From positions 18,660,393-18,724,392 of the forward strand of contig NC_092228.1 of NCBI RefSeq assembly GCF_036320965.1: a stretch of 64,000 bases of DNA. The letters run 5' to 3'. Below the pieces are notes generated by a model. That model worked only from the letters and a program-made list of their open reading frames with translations, was not told where the DNA came from and did not search any database. Position numbers and translations under genes: made by a program. Positions 1-14,700 of this stretch are shown in pieces. This DNA comes from Panulirus ornatus. Lineage: Eukaryota; Arthropoda; Malacostraca; Decapoda; Palinuridae. How positions within the stretch are numbered: position 1 is the stretch's first letter; every line of letters starts with the position of its first letter.

Positions 1-2443
1 GTGCTGTAGGGGCCCAATAAGAATAGAAGGAATTCTTAGGGCATTATTAGACTACATCCAAAGCCTTGTTGAATCACAGAAGAATATCTATCTAAGTAAT
101 TCTGAAAGATGGTAAGTGGCTTAAGCCTTGAACTATTAGCTGCCTGGGACCATGCCAACATGTCAAGGGAAACCATTGTTAACTGAATTTCTCAAAGACC
201 TTCAAAACTGTTCAAAGCAAATCCAAGACCATACACATTCAACAGGTATATGGCTCCTGCCAGAAGGGAGTCTGACAAAGCCACTGAAGTCTGGATATGT
301 TTCACTGGCTTGGAGATCCAGAGAATTATGAGGTGGTCAGTTTATGTGGTCTGAAAGCCAGGAAGACACTGACATCATTGCCGGGGGTGACTGCTGACTG
401 GAAGAATACCCAGAGCAAGCTTTAGCCACTACTACCAAATGGTAGTTTGTGAAAGGATAAAGGCATTAACCTCACTATAAAGTAGGAAGATATGGAGATT
501 CCCTCAGAGCTCATATTTTCAAACATATTTTCTCCTCTGGTAATCCAGAATAAGATATATGAAATCTCCATCTTTGGGTAATTTTGCTCTATGAAAAACC
601 AAATGAACAAACAGAAGGAAAATTTCACAGGCTACTATTTCCTTTAACTTCAACCACCTAAAGGTATTCTGTTTCTTCATTCCAAAGAGGAAACCTTATC
701 ATCTTCTAGAAGAGAAATATATGTTCACTTGATTTATATGTTCAAAATCTACTGATACGGTTTAAATTCTTTCTTTCAGGACACAAATTAACCACCAAAG
801 GAGGCAGAGAAAAGAGAACAAGAAGAAAAGCTCTAAAGGATTTGATATTGGTCTCTAAACCCTAGGCCTTAAAAAGTTAAACTATCTATAATAGTACCTC
901 AAACAAGGCAAAACTGCAGTATTACATATAAGAGTCATCTGGTTATCATCATAAATCTTTATTCTTTAATTCATGTGTGCCTTTTCTACCTTAGGAAGGT
1001 AGCCTCGAGAACAGGACCTTTAATGGAAAATTCTCACTTTACTCCTTTTGGTCCGATATTTAGAAAGTGATGATAAAGCATGGCAGGATTCCCAGCTCCC
1101 AACTCCTACCACACTTGGTTACTTCTACAACTGGCAGGAGATACAGTAGTATTCCTTCTCAAACACAGATAATTATTTCCCTGTAAGTTTCTACATCCAT
1201 ATATTTGTTCTTCTGGAAGCCAATGAAAAGATACAAAATACATAACTTTAATAAGCCCAATATTCAGTAAAACAAGATAATACATTCTACAAAACAAACT
1301 TACTGAGCCTTACAGTAAGCTCAACATATATCTAAATGCAAAATAGGAATGGATACACATCTCAGAAACTTCTCACACATTAGAAGTATGTCAATCTAAT
1401 CCTGAGCCAACAAACATTAAAGGAAGAGGGTTACTTCATCTATGTGAAGCACCTGAAACTGAAGGTTATATTCACTGTAAAAAGGCAAGAGCAACAGAAC
1501 TTGGCTAAAATATTCTCCATATAGCTCTCCTATCATAACAAAAGCATGACCAAACCATAATTGCAATTTACTTCAATGACTAAAGAAAGCTTGTGACATC
1601 TACAAAGCTTGAAGAATCAAGAAGTTTGAGCAGACTAAGAAACCTATAAAGCTTGTAATTTCTAAGAAGCATGAGATACTTGTAAGATGCAGAAACCATA
1701 AAAGACACTAAGGGCACTAATAATTTCCTTCTACAAAAACTTAAAAGCTATCATAGTTCTAACAGTCTAGATACACATAAAAAAAAAAAATGCTGTGAAC
1801 CATTTTTTTTGCATAAAACAGCAACAGTCTGCTTCTTCAGAACAGACAAGCAAAATGATGAGCCTAATAGCCTTTTCCCTTTAGCTAGGCGGGCTAGTGC
1901 TAGGGATGTAGTGACACATATCAAAGTTGGTGTGAGGCTTAAGTGGTGGTTTCAGGTAATTTTGACTCATGATTGGTAAGATTCAATGAATTATTGCAGA
2001 AGGGAATATGATTACTCTGTTACGGAGCTTGACCTTTTCCCTTCACAAGGAAGTGCAACCTGCTTATCATTAAGATAAATCACTGCAGTTCACTGTCAAG
2101 TACAGGAAAAAATGATCACGTTGACAAGAAATATTTCTTCCATCACAATGCTTCCAAGACTGATGGAAGTTAAATTCATCTCCTTAGGCGTAACAAAATT
2201 GCTCTTGCAAGTGCATAATTTCACATCACTTTCCCTGCAATGTTTCTAATATTTACGTATTATAAATGATCAATCTATAAACACTCTTCAGGACAGTGTA
2301 AATACAGAGATCAGTTCCATATATTATGCAAATTGATATTCTACACTGTCAATTAATGTATCAAAATCTTCATAATCTCCATGTGCATTCTTTTGAATAT
2401 CAAAAGGGAAACTTGATACACTGTTAATTACTGGTAGCCTTAC
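1..2443. other. MIOS intron sequence, no recognised feature
   Basis: AT-rich sequence lying 3' of the last visible MIOS exon on the minus strand, so presumably intronic. I looked on the minus strand for the next MIOS segment (the helical region after residue 482) and did not find a convincing exon. A pyrimidine-rich stretch followed by AG (minus strand) sits at the extreme left edge around positions 1-15 and could be the acceptor of an exon outside the window, but this cannot be tested here. Short poly-A and poly-T runs lie at about 1780-1810. Confidence 0.5.
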
Positions 2444-2539
2444 CTGAACACTTTGGCAAAGAATGATTTTTGTCCCTCAGGTCCTATCCATGGTCTGCTG
2501 ATGATGTCTGATGCTAAGTTGTCTGCAGTCATTAAACTC
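2444..2539 (-). CDS. MIOS: MIOS coding exon 10 (last in window)
   Basis: A short exon with acceptor TTTGTAG and donor GTAAGG. Joined to exon 9 it reads [19 protein letters not shown], then [17 protein letters not shown] plus AG. The join recreates the conserved Y-x-G-[IV]-x-S-[IL] stretch of MIOS. It was found by phase and motif continuity, not by ORF length. The gene continues to the left, out of the window. Confidence 0.78.
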
Positions 2540-2690
2540 CTACAAATTACATATATGCCTGTTAGATATTTTAGATATAATTCAATACAGTTCTGTAATA
2601 TCAATAATCTAAAATCTAGGTATATTACTTTCTAGGTATATTACTTAACAAATTGAGATAGCCTTTATGAGGGCATTAAGTTCCCATGTC

Positions 2691-2764
<74 letters not shown>

Positions 2765-5700
2765 GTGGGGGAAATTAGTGGTTCCATATGAAAATGGGTC
2801 TGTGGCAGAGGTGAGTGATGTCACTGAGGCTGTCTTATCTGTTTATGGATGGGGTAAAGAAAGAGGTGAACACAAGAGTCTAAGAGAAAGGAGCTGGTAT
2901 GCAATTTCTTAAGGATAAGGAAGGAATGATGAGTCAGTTGTTGCTTGCTGATGACCCAGTGCTGGTAGAAGATTCGAATGAAAAAACTGCAGAATCCAGG
3001 GTCTGAGTTCGGGAGAGCTTGTGAGAGGAGAAAGTTGAGAATAAATGTGAATAAAAGTAAGGTTAAGCAGTGAAAAGAGACAGATCATTTGGAATGTTAG
3101 TTTGAATGGAGAGAGCTTGAGGTAAGTGGTGTCTCAAAATATAACATAATACACAATGTAAACATTTCAAGTCATACAGCCATTGTAACACACATGTTGG
3201 AATGGCTCCCACAGGGGTACAGCCAGCTGCGAGCAAACAGTCATCAGAGTGATTGCTCATTGCTGCTGTGAACTATCCTAATCTTTGGAACTGATCGCAT
3301 CTTATTTACGTTGTCTGATATACATTAGTTCATTTATTTCTTCATGGACAATGTAAACAATTCTGTATATGATTTGCTGGCACAGTCACTTGCTAGCAAA
3401 TGTTTACTTTAGTGTATGATAACTTTTGTCCACTACTGTTGGCAAAATTTTTGAAACAATTTTGATTTTTTTGTGTATGTACATTATCTAATATATTTTT
3501 TCATGTGCATCATACATGTGAAACACCAGGTAGTGGGGCATCAATAAGTGGGGACTAGATGTACTGTATTCAAAAAAGGACTTTGTATTGATATAGCAAA
3601 GTTATAAGATAATCAATAGGGAAGATTAACAAAATGGGAATACCTAAATGCTAGTGTGCTGACTTAATATGGGTAAGAAATAATGGATGTGGGTAAACTG
3701 ATAAAATGAGGATATTAGAATTTACGATATAAATGGTTAAAGATTCAAAGATAAAATATAGCATAAAGGTCGGAGTGACAAAGGCATGCAATGACAAGCT
3801 TTTGTGTGTTGTTGTGAGAGCTGTAGGAGTCCTTTTTGATACTGTGTCACAGCCAATTACATACCAAGTGATTCTGGCCAAGAAAGACTAAGGACCTACC
3901 AGACACCTTGGTATCTATATGGCATTCCTCCAGGTAGCTTGAAGTTAGAAGCTATGACTAAACCTCTGGCTGCATCCAGCCAATTCCATAAGTTTTGGAG
4001 CGATAAATTGTCTGTAACTTCTCCATTGGCAGCTAGGTTATCCACCTGAAAAATGGAATAAAGTGAGGAATCTAGAAAGACAATGCAAAGCAGAAAATGT
4101 AATGAAGGAAGCATTTTAACAAACGACACGCAGCATAATAATGACAAAGTAGACCACACGGATTTTCTTTAAAATAAATATATTAGGAATGGAACACAAT
4201 TGGTAAAACATGATCTAACATATTTTCAGTGTTTACTTTCAACTATCTATATGAAACGATATTTCTTACTATGAAGCTACGTGACCTATGTAGAATGTAC
4301 CTAACATACATGTCACATAAACTACATCTCCTAAGAATTTTCTTTTCTTCCTGTTGAGGTAGCACCAGCAACAGATGAAGAACAGGCCTCATTAGCTCAC
4401 ATCTATTCTCAAGCTGTCTTGCATAATGCACTGAAACAACAGTCCCCTATCCACAACCAGGAACTGCAGGCCTTTTTGACATTTCCCAATGTCTGCTTCA
4501 CATCGCCTGGTTCAGTCCATTGACAGCTCATCATGCCCTGTTTACCACTTCACTCCAGTTCACTCTATCCAGTGCATACCTTTCACTGTCCTGCACGTTC
4601 AGGCCCTGAAGACTTTTAAATCTTATTCACTCCATCCTTCCATCTCCAAATTGGTCTCTCCCTATTCCTTGTACCCTTCACTTCGAACATTTATATCCTT
4701 TTTACCAAACTTTTCTCTCTCATTATCTCCATACATCCAAACCATTTCAGCACACATAGGTGTTACTGGCCTCCACCTGCTGTACATTAACAGTAAGTGA
4801 AAAGTCACCTTTGGTTTAGCCAGTTCACTGGGAGTGCAGTCTCACTCAATATGAGTCTATATTTCCCTGCTACTGGAAGTGGCACAGCTTTAAGCAGCAA
4901 GAGCCTATAGAAAGGTCCTAGGTAACATCAGGATTCTTTCATGGAAATTAGCCCTGGGCAGTTACAAATAAAAATATATAATTTCAGAAGACCCTCTTCA
5001 CATCTTTCAACAGCACTTATTACCATACCTCTCTTGTACCTTACCATTACTTAATCAACTCTCCTCACATCACAAACTGTCCTCAAAGATTTCATTTCCA
5101 TCACATTCATCCTCTTCTGTACATTCTATTTCATTTCCATTACATTCATCCTCTTCCATGCATTCTCATCTGAACCGCATTGCTCCCAAAACCTTTGCCC
5201 CAGCACCTATCCTATGACTCACCTCTGCTTCCATGGTGCCATTTGCTGCCATGTCCACTTCCACATTTCTAAAACACTTCACTTCTTCCCAGTTTTTTCC
5301 ATTCAAACTTACACCCCAATTAACTTGTCTCATTGTACTGCTTAACCTAATAACCTTGCTTTTATTCACATTTACTTTCAATTTTCTCTTTTCACACATT
5401 CCCAAACTAAAACATCAACCTCTGCAGTTTCACATTAAAATCTGCCACCAGTGCCATACCATCAGTAAACAAATGGCTTAATTCCAAGTCCCCTCAACTC
5501 CAACAGAATGCATACCTGACCCTCTCTCTACGATGCTTGCATTCAACTCCCTCACCATACCCTCCATAAACAAATCAAATAGCAATGGTGACATTACGCA
5601 CCCCTGCTGCAGATGGACCTTTTTGCCTAGAGCCACTCACCCTCCTCTCTACCTACTCACACAAATGCCTTACTCTCTTGATAAAAATTCCTTGCTGCTT

Positions 5701-8700
5701 CTAGTAGCTTTCCTTCCACACCATATATTCATAACACCTTCTACAAAGCAACTCTAAGAAGCCTATTGTATGTTTTCTCCATGGATGAATAAACTTTTGT
5801 CCACATTGCTTTCATACTTCATTTTAATTCAATCCCACTGTTTCTAGTCACTGAATCTCAAACTAATGTAAAGAAATTTTAGAATGTTGTGTAGTCACAT
5901 CTATTAGATATTTTGAAAACTTCAACCAGATCCCATGCTCTGCACTTTTTCAGAGAAAATTTTTAGTCCACTAAGTCTGTAAGATGATATATGTGTCAGA
6001 TATGGAGTTTAAAGGAGACGGGTGAGAGCAAACTGGATACTAAAGGATGGAGCGAAAAATATTTGGCCTGAACATGCAGGAAGGTGAAAGTTGTGCATGG
6101 GATAGAGTGTACTGGAACAATGTGGTACACAGGGAGTGACTTGCTGTCAATGGACTAAACCAGGGAACATAAGTAGGCACGGGAAATCAGGAAATGGTTT
6201 GTGGGGCCTGGTTGTAGATAGGGGGCTGTGGTTTAAGTGCATTATACATATCAGCTACAGTAGGGATGTGAGTAAATGAGGCCTTTTCTTCATCTGTTTC
6301 AGACACTACCTTGCTAACATGGGAAATAGTGAATGAATATGAAAAAAAAAACTCAGAAAGCTTATTTCTATGCCACATAATCAACTTTGCTGCTCTTGTC
6401 TGAATCAATCTTAGTTTTTCTCCATCTTTTGTCAGGTGTGCTGACCTAACTGAACATTGTACTCCAAATAAGGTCTAATCAGGGCATTGCAGATTGTGAG
6501 TACTGCTTCCTTCATTTTATATTCAGTATTTCCAGATATGAAACCTGACTCTTTATAGGTTTTATTCTAAGCAGAGAGGCATAGTTTTGCATATTTCAAG
6601 ATATTACTGATAACTGCCATAATAAATTAGGGATATGAGTTCCAGAGGGTAAAGAGGTTAAGATATCAAGAAATTCAAGGAAGATACGGAACTGTGATGG
6701 GAATGTGATGAATACTTATGAGCATCTGAGGTGGGAAGGAGATGAGAAACAAAGCTTCTCATGAAAAATTCACCTAAAGCATAAAAATAACAGAACAAAT
6801 TAAGAGGAGATAAAGGAACTAAAAAGCTCTTACATGTAAACCATATTTCTTCTGAGCACGTTTCATAATGGCAGTTGAAATGTCATCAAAGTGAGAATAT
6901 ACAGGGTGTTGACAATCTATCTGCTGAAGAGTCTTCTTTCCATGTGTCCACACCAAAGCACTTGTTGCCGACCAGTTGAGGGTAATTCTTTCATGGACAT
7001 TGTAGTCAACCAGCTTACCTAAAAATTATGAAATGCTGTACATTTACAGCACAAAAGCATATACTAAAACATAACAAAGTATAAGAAGCATAAGTGATTA
7101 TTAGATTATAGTGAGCAGGTTCTAAAAATTACTTTACCATGCCCTTATTTTACCTCTCTGCCCAAGGATCCCCTTCTCTCAGGCTCTTGCAGCACTCAAT
7201 TAGCACTTCTCTTTTTAAGTATGCATAGACTGCCATTAATTTTGTGCTGTATCAAATTCCCTTACCATTTCATAAAATCTATTATTCCACCTAACTATCT
7301 AACTCTGTTCCCATTTACTTGGGGATGGTCAAGTGCATAAATCCTCCCAGTTCACTCCAAAACATTCTCATTATCAACTTAAGTCTAAAGCTAAGGTAAG
7401 CATGGGTAACCCCATTATTGTTTGAAATTTATTTTTTTTCAATCTTACAAGCTATGCTGATTTCTTAGAGAGATTAACATCTAAACTAAATTCTGAACTC
7501 CACCTTCACACAAAAATTACAACACTGCACACATCAAAAAATAAGTCCTCAGATGCCTTTACCTGAAATACTTCTAGGACAAAAAAAACACTCGAACTAT
7601 CTCTTTTGTAGTAAACCCTTTCACCTTGTACTTTCAACTGTCCTATCACACATTTTCACCAATATTCCATATGCCATGCAATCCTTCATGGCTATCTCAA
7701 GAGGATTTCATTCATGCATCTTTCAAACAATATCTACACACCACATCACCTTTTCACACCATCAGTAATCATCTATTTTCTTAATTCCAAATATACTATA
7801 TAAGTTATCCATTACTATTGCTTATATTCTTCCCCTATCCTGACCAAGAAAACTTAAAGCTTCACATCAACATATCAGAGATGAGACAAGAAATCGATAA
7901 ATCAAGCTTCTTACATGCTCTACATTTAAATCCATTCCATTCACCACAGCTTTCAGTGCATGACTCTCCTCTCCTCTCACACTGCCATCCTTGCTGATCA
8001 TCACTACAAAATAGCCTATTTCATTCACAACTACAAAATAGCCTATTTCATTCACAACTAATTCTCCATCAAACTGATATTGAATAACTTCACCTAATTT
8101 CTATTAAAAACGAGTCTTATATTCATTTATACTTAATCATTGAATCCTCCCTCTACATATATCAAGTGTTGCACAGATCTGTCCACCTTCTCTCTTGATT
8201 GAGAAACAAATAATAACAATTGCATACAACTATGATACCTTCTATTCTGTACCTCACTGGCTCAGCAGTGAATCATAATCACTCCCATATAAGTAACATT
8301 TCACACAATGTCTCATCCATGAACACCCGAAACAACTTTGGTGAGATTACCCAGCCCTACTCAGTCCATATGATTCATTCTATGCACTCACACCATCAAC
8401 TACTCTAACAAACTCTACAGACAAAATAGTTCTTAAAAGCATTCAGAATTCTTCCAAGCACACCAAAGAACTAGAACTTCCTAAATTACCTTCCTTTTAA
8501 CTATATTATACATCTTTTTCAAATTCAATAATGCTACAAACTCTTTTACTTTAAAACCTTCTATACACCCTCTTCCTTTTCTAAATCTATCTTTCAGTCC
8601 AACATGTTATGTAGTTTTGCTGGAAGTTTGTGTTGGTTTGCTAAATCTTGCAATTTTCAAAAGTTTATGATGTCAAGATCTAAAGTTCAACATTCTGATA

Positions 8701-11700
8701 TGCAAATATAAAGTTATGAGCAGCCATGTGCATTTCAAAACAGCCACCATATCAAAACTGGTATTCACTATATCTTTGCTCCGTGCATGATAAGTCACAA
8801 GCTTGTGCCAGCATGAATATCTCCGTGATGTGCAGTTTACCTTGCACTAGGACATGACAATCTCAACTATCAATTTTGATGCTAGATGGCAGTTATATGT
8901 ATGTAACAGTGTGTCCATATGTATCCTTGCAATATCCATGCTCCATAGATCAAGAGGTTCCTGCTGTGCATTGATTGCTTGTCCCTGTGTTCTGGCCTGG
9001 ATGTGGAATGTTCAGAGTTTTCTGAGTGCATCAACTGATGGTAGTGTTTTTCTTTTTCAACCATATTTTTGTAAACAGGAGCCACTCAAGTCATGGATAT
9101 GGCAATGCTGATGCCTCATTGGATATATAAGCCTTACACACAAAGCCAGATAGGTGCTGGTCATATTAACTGAGACTGCATTTAGAATGTTTTCACAACA
9201 CCTTTTTCTGCATCTAAAAATAGACTGAACCACTTGCTTTTACCCATTCAAGAGAATCTTCCTGTGCTGTCAGAACTTTAGAATGCATGCAGTGCTCATG
9301 AACATTGTCAATGAATGTTAATGCATATGTGTTTGGTAAGTATGTCACCTTCCTGTCATATTTCAAGCCATACCTAATGTTCTGATACTGTGTTTAGTGC
9401 AGTTCTATCTAAAACATGGGTCCTTGTTTCATTTTCTAGTTCACTGAGTGTCTCTAGTATGATTCATTCTGATCAATGAGTGCAGTTAAACAGGAACATG
9501 ATCAGTGATGCTTGATAAATATATGAAGTTGCTAGCAGTCTTGGTAAATGCAGCTATGGTTCTGTATGCAATCTCTGCAGCACTGTACACATTTTTCATC
9601 TGCATATCTACTTAATCATTTGCAATCACAATATCCATGTCCTCAATTCTTGGTTCAGGAGAATAAGCTGTAGTATACTTTGCTGTCATTTTTAATAAAG
9701 ATTTAAGATGTAACACAAAAAGAATCTTCTCTTCCTACTGTAAGTTAGATTATGATTATCCAATGTTTCTAATCCAAGTATGATATTCAAGTAAGATGGT
9801 TCACAATTAATCATGGATACATATTGTTAAAATATCCATGCATTAAGGGAGAAAGAATTATACCTCCATATTCCCTCCATGTCATAGAAGGCAACTAAAG
9901 GGGGTGGGACTGGGGGAATGAAAACCCCGCTTCGTTTATTTCAAATTCTAAAAGATGCAACAGAAGAAGAAGCCAGGAGGGAATGCTTATCTGCCTTGAA
10001 GGCTCTGGCTAGGGTGTCTAAATGTGTGTGGATGTAACCAAGATGAAAAGAAAGGAGAAATAAGTAGTATAGTTGAGAAAAGAAACCTGGATATTCTGGC
10101 ATTGAGTGAAACAAAGCCCAAGTGTAAAGAGGAAGAATGGTTTGGAAATGTCTTTGGAGTAAAGTCAGGTGTTGGTTACAGGACAAGAGTAAAGGAAGGA
10201 GTAGCACTACTCCTGAAGCAGGAGTTGTGGGAGTGTGTGAAAGAGTGCAAGGAAGTTACTTCTAGACTGATACGGGTAAAAATGAAAGTAGATGGTGACA
10301 GATGGGTGAAATTAGCGTTTCTGCACCTGGTCATGAGATGAAAGATCATGAGAGGCAAGTGTTTTAGGGGCAGTTTCAACATAGGAGACCAGGTATTTGT
10401 GATGGGTACTTTGAATGTGAAAGTGAATCATGTGGCAGCTGAGGGTATAATTGGGGTTCATGGGGTATTCAGTATTATGAATGGAAATGGTGAACAGCTT
10501 GTGAAGATGAGTGCAAAACAGTACTTGCTATTGGGAATCCCTGGTTTAAAAAGGATACACACAAGTATATATTTGTGAATATGAAAGATTGTCAGTGAGC
10601 ATAATTAGTTTACATATTAATTGACAGGTGTGTAAAACATAGAATTTTGGGTCTAAATGTACCGAAAGGGGCAGCTGGAGAGATGTTGGATCACTATCTT
10701 GTGGAGATGAGGGTAAAGATTTGTTGAGGTTTTAGGAAAATAGGAAACACTATCAGTAAAAAGAGAATGGTAAGAGTCAGTTATCTTGGAAAAGAGACTT
10801 GTGTGAAAAACACCTGCAGAGATTGAGTGAAAAATGGCAAAAGTTGAGAGTATGTGAGGCAAGGGGACTGGGTGAGGAATGGGAGATGTTTAGGGAAACT
10901 GCTGGAATATGTGAGAGATGCACATGGCAATCGAAAGGTGGGAGGGGGGCAGATTAGAAAGGGTAGTGCGTGGTGGAATGAAGAAGTAAAGTTGCTAGTG
11001 AAAGAGAAAGGGGAGGCATTTGAGCAGTACTTACAAGAAAAGAGTGGAAAAGATTGGTAGATGTACAAGAAAAGGTTCAGGGGGTTGAAAAAGAGGAAAT
11101 ATGAGAGCTAGGGTGAGCAAGTATCAGTAAACTTTAGGGAGAATAAGATGTTTCAGAAGAAGGTTAATAATGTGTGGAAATCAAAAGAACAAATAGGAAC
11201 ATCAGTGAAGGGGGTAAAAGGGGAAGTGGTAAAAGGTAGTGGTGAAGTAAGGAAGAAATGCAGTGAGTATTTTGAAGGATTGTTGAATGTGTTTGATAAT
11301 AAGGTGGCAGATCTAGGGGTGGTATGTGAAGTGAGAAAGTCATAGAGAGTGGTTTCAGGAAAAGAGTAGAGGTGGTGAAAGCCTTATGAAGGATGAAAGG
11401 TGGCAAGGCAGCTGGAGCAGATGGTTTTGCGACTGAATTTATTAAGAAAAGGGGTGACTGTGTTGTTGACTGGCTAGTTAGGATTTTCATCATATGTACT
11501 GAGCATGGTGAAGTGACTGAGGATCGGTAGAATGCTTGTATAATGCCACTGTATAAAGGCAATGGGGGTAAAGGCAATTACCTAAACTACAGAGGTATGA
11601 GTTTGTTAAGTGTGTCTGATAAGTTGTATGGGAGAAAAGTGATTGAGAGAGTGAGTGCATGTAAAGAGCATCAGACTGAGGAGGAACAGTGTTGTTTCAA

Positions 11701-14700
11701 AAGAGGTAAGGGGTGTGCAGATCAGGTGTTTGCACTGAAGAAAGCATGTGAAAATCCTTAGAGAAATGGAGGGATTTGTATGTGGCATTTATGGATCTGG
11801 AAAAAAATAATTCAATAAAGTTGTAATGATGCCTTGTGAAAGGTCTTAAGAATATACAAAAAAGCAGTAAGCTGGAAACCCTCCCCTTCTTGTATTTCAA
11901 TTTCTAAGAGAGGAAACAGAAGAAAGACCCAAACGGGGAGTGTTCCTCCTCCTCGAAGGCTCAGATTGGGGGTCAGAATGTTTATGGATGTAACCAAGAT
12001 GAGAAGAAAGGAGAGACAGGTGGTATGTATGAGGAAAGAAACCTGGATGTGCTGGGTCTGAGTGAAACAAAGCTCAAGGGTAAAGGGTAAATGGTTTGGA
12101 AATATCTTGTACTGGGAAGGAGACAGAAAGGAACAGAGGTATTCTCTATCACCTCTGAATTATCTGAATCAACAAATGTTGCCTTATCACAAGTATTGCA
12201 TACAACACCTAATAGTGAAATTATAAAATATGATGATAAAAGACTGAAAGATCTATAGACTTGACTACAGTCATGAGTTTCAGACTATTATCAAATCTCC
12301 TAAGCACCTCTAATTCAACTTCATGAATGACAGCCTTACAATCTGTACTCCCATGAGTATCTTTAATGTTCCTTCCAGATATACTGAAAAGCCTATACTT
12401 ACTCTAGGTGTAATATATAAAAGGGGAGGAGTAAACACAAGCAAATACATTCTGCCAGGTGGTAGGATACAAATCAAACAGCATTTTGCTGTGACATTAT
12501 CAAAATATGCAAGATAAATACACAAGTACCTGTACCTCAATAAATGCAAACATATTTCACTATCTAACAAAAAGGTTCTTTTAAGAATTAAAAACACAAT
12601 GGAAGAAAATTATTTCCAATTGTCACAAGATGAGGAATAGGTGTTGAAGATCTACATAATGTATCCTAATTCTAAGTCAGAAGTCTAAAGCTATGCAAGA
12701 TGAAATCCCGGTATATGAAATATCTACGAGTTTTCTCAATAAGTGTTCCAAGAATAATGAACAAAGCTTTCATTACCTTCAGAAACTCTCAAACCATCAT
12801 CAGCAATCACTTCCTTAAAGCATTCTCTCTATCTCTCTCAAACTCATCCTGTGTCTTAAACAGTCATCCAACTGTCTCAGATGGCTTAAGAATACGGCTT
12901 GGGACAAAGCAAGTGAAAACTCATCCTCAAGTGAGACTTTTTATTTAGGTCTACTTTCAGTTCTGAAGGACCACTACATGGATCAGTCATCACAAACTGA
13001 CAAGACATGAGAAAAAAGTAGCAAACTCATACTAAACCTGTATAAGAGGCTGTAATAATGCGGTTCTCATGTGTGGGATGCCATGAAAATGCAGATATGT
13101 AAGTGCTGGAGTCAGGATTGATTGATCGAGTAATTACTGCCGGTTCTTGATCTTCTCCACCATGAGTGTAGTGAAGAATGTCATATATTCGTACTGAGGA
13201 GCTGTCTCTGCACAATGATGCCAATAAACCAACTCTGAAATGAAATTATAAATAAGAAAGGATGCTATCTGAATTTATAACATGAAAAGATTATTCTCTC
13301 TTACTTGAAATATCTATTTATCTATCTATATCTCTATATCTCAAGGGAGTGGCTATGGCAACAGAGTCTCCATAACCAGTGAACTCCAGTACTGCTTCTT
13401 AGCCTTTAGTTGTCTCATCCTTAACAGACCACTCGTAGAGGGTCAAGCACTGTGTTCGTAGAGGCTTCTACCTAATGTTCCTACTAACTACTTCTACCTA
13501 ATATCCCTACCAACTACTTCTACCTAATGTCAATAAGTAATGCTCCAGCCTAAATGTTCCTACCTGCTACTGCTGACTATTGATCCTAACATTTTGCCAA
13601 AAGGCAAGGCAAATGCATAGTGTTCACTGCAAGAAATTCTAGTTATGAAGAATGAGCTGCATGAGTTAAGTGTTGTCAAGTGTCATGTATGACAAGGAGA
13701 GATTGTATGTTTGTGGACAGAATGCCAGTATTCCACATGTGGGTGAAGCAGGAAGAAAAGACAGCTACCTGGATCAGAGTTGTGCAGCTTGACAACCACT
13801 AAAGTGCTGGCTCACTACATAGGCATCAGTAACCCTTCTAATACCCAGGTGGGTAGTACTGGTAATACACCTCTTTGGCTGTTGGGTGCCTATCAACTAC
13901 TACCTTCACTTTTACTTGAAATCATGTCATAAAATAACATTGTTCACAAGCAGGAAAGCTAACCTCAGTTTAACTGTAATAGCGAAAAGAAGCTAAATTA
14001 TACTGAAGAAAATGTCAAAATGATGAAAGCAGTATCCTGAAGGTCATGTATTACACATTTAATGATATCTCTTGCACTTTGGTCCAACACACACCACCAT
14101 TTTGGTTTCTATCCATGACAAGTTCCAATTCCCTACTTTGGCAAAACTATTTCTGATACAGAAATTCACTGAAATAAAAAATTACAAGTGTCCTACTGTA
14201 ATGGATGCATCTAAAAAGATAGCAGGCTTCATTCATACAAAGCTTCATTTTTCTTATTGTGGTGATCAACTTTTTAATATATTTCCAGAAAATCATTTGA
14301 TATGAAATCCCTTAAAATACTACAATCACAATAAAAAACAAGTACTTGACCCATAATACACTGACCAAATTGTACTTAATTTCTGTCAACTTCTTTTTAA
14401 CTAATATGCCTTTTCCAAAGTTGGCTGAGTAGTGGTAATAACATAAAGAATGGCCTCATTTGCTAAAATATAATATACTCTCCAGCTGTCATGCAGTAAG
14501 GTATGATGCACTGCAACCATAGCCTGCTATTCATAGCCAAGCCCCAAAGACCTTTCTGTGGTTTCTCCTGAAAACATTATGTGCCCTCGTTCAGGCTGGA
14601 AGTTGATATAAGGAATGATACTGTAAGAGAGGTTTCAGTAGTAAGTGTGGTCTAACTGAGAAAGCTGACTGACTCAGAGGATCTGCATTTCAGATGTAGA

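Noticed and set aside
1..2400. A further MIOS exon in the first 2.4 kb
   Set aside because: No minus-strand segment with correct phase (2), splice sites and the expected helical-region motifs was found.
8854..9111. Cys-rich plus ORF opposite a minus ORF
   Set aside because: Two overlapping frames of similar length on both strands, no motif, AT-rich intronic context.
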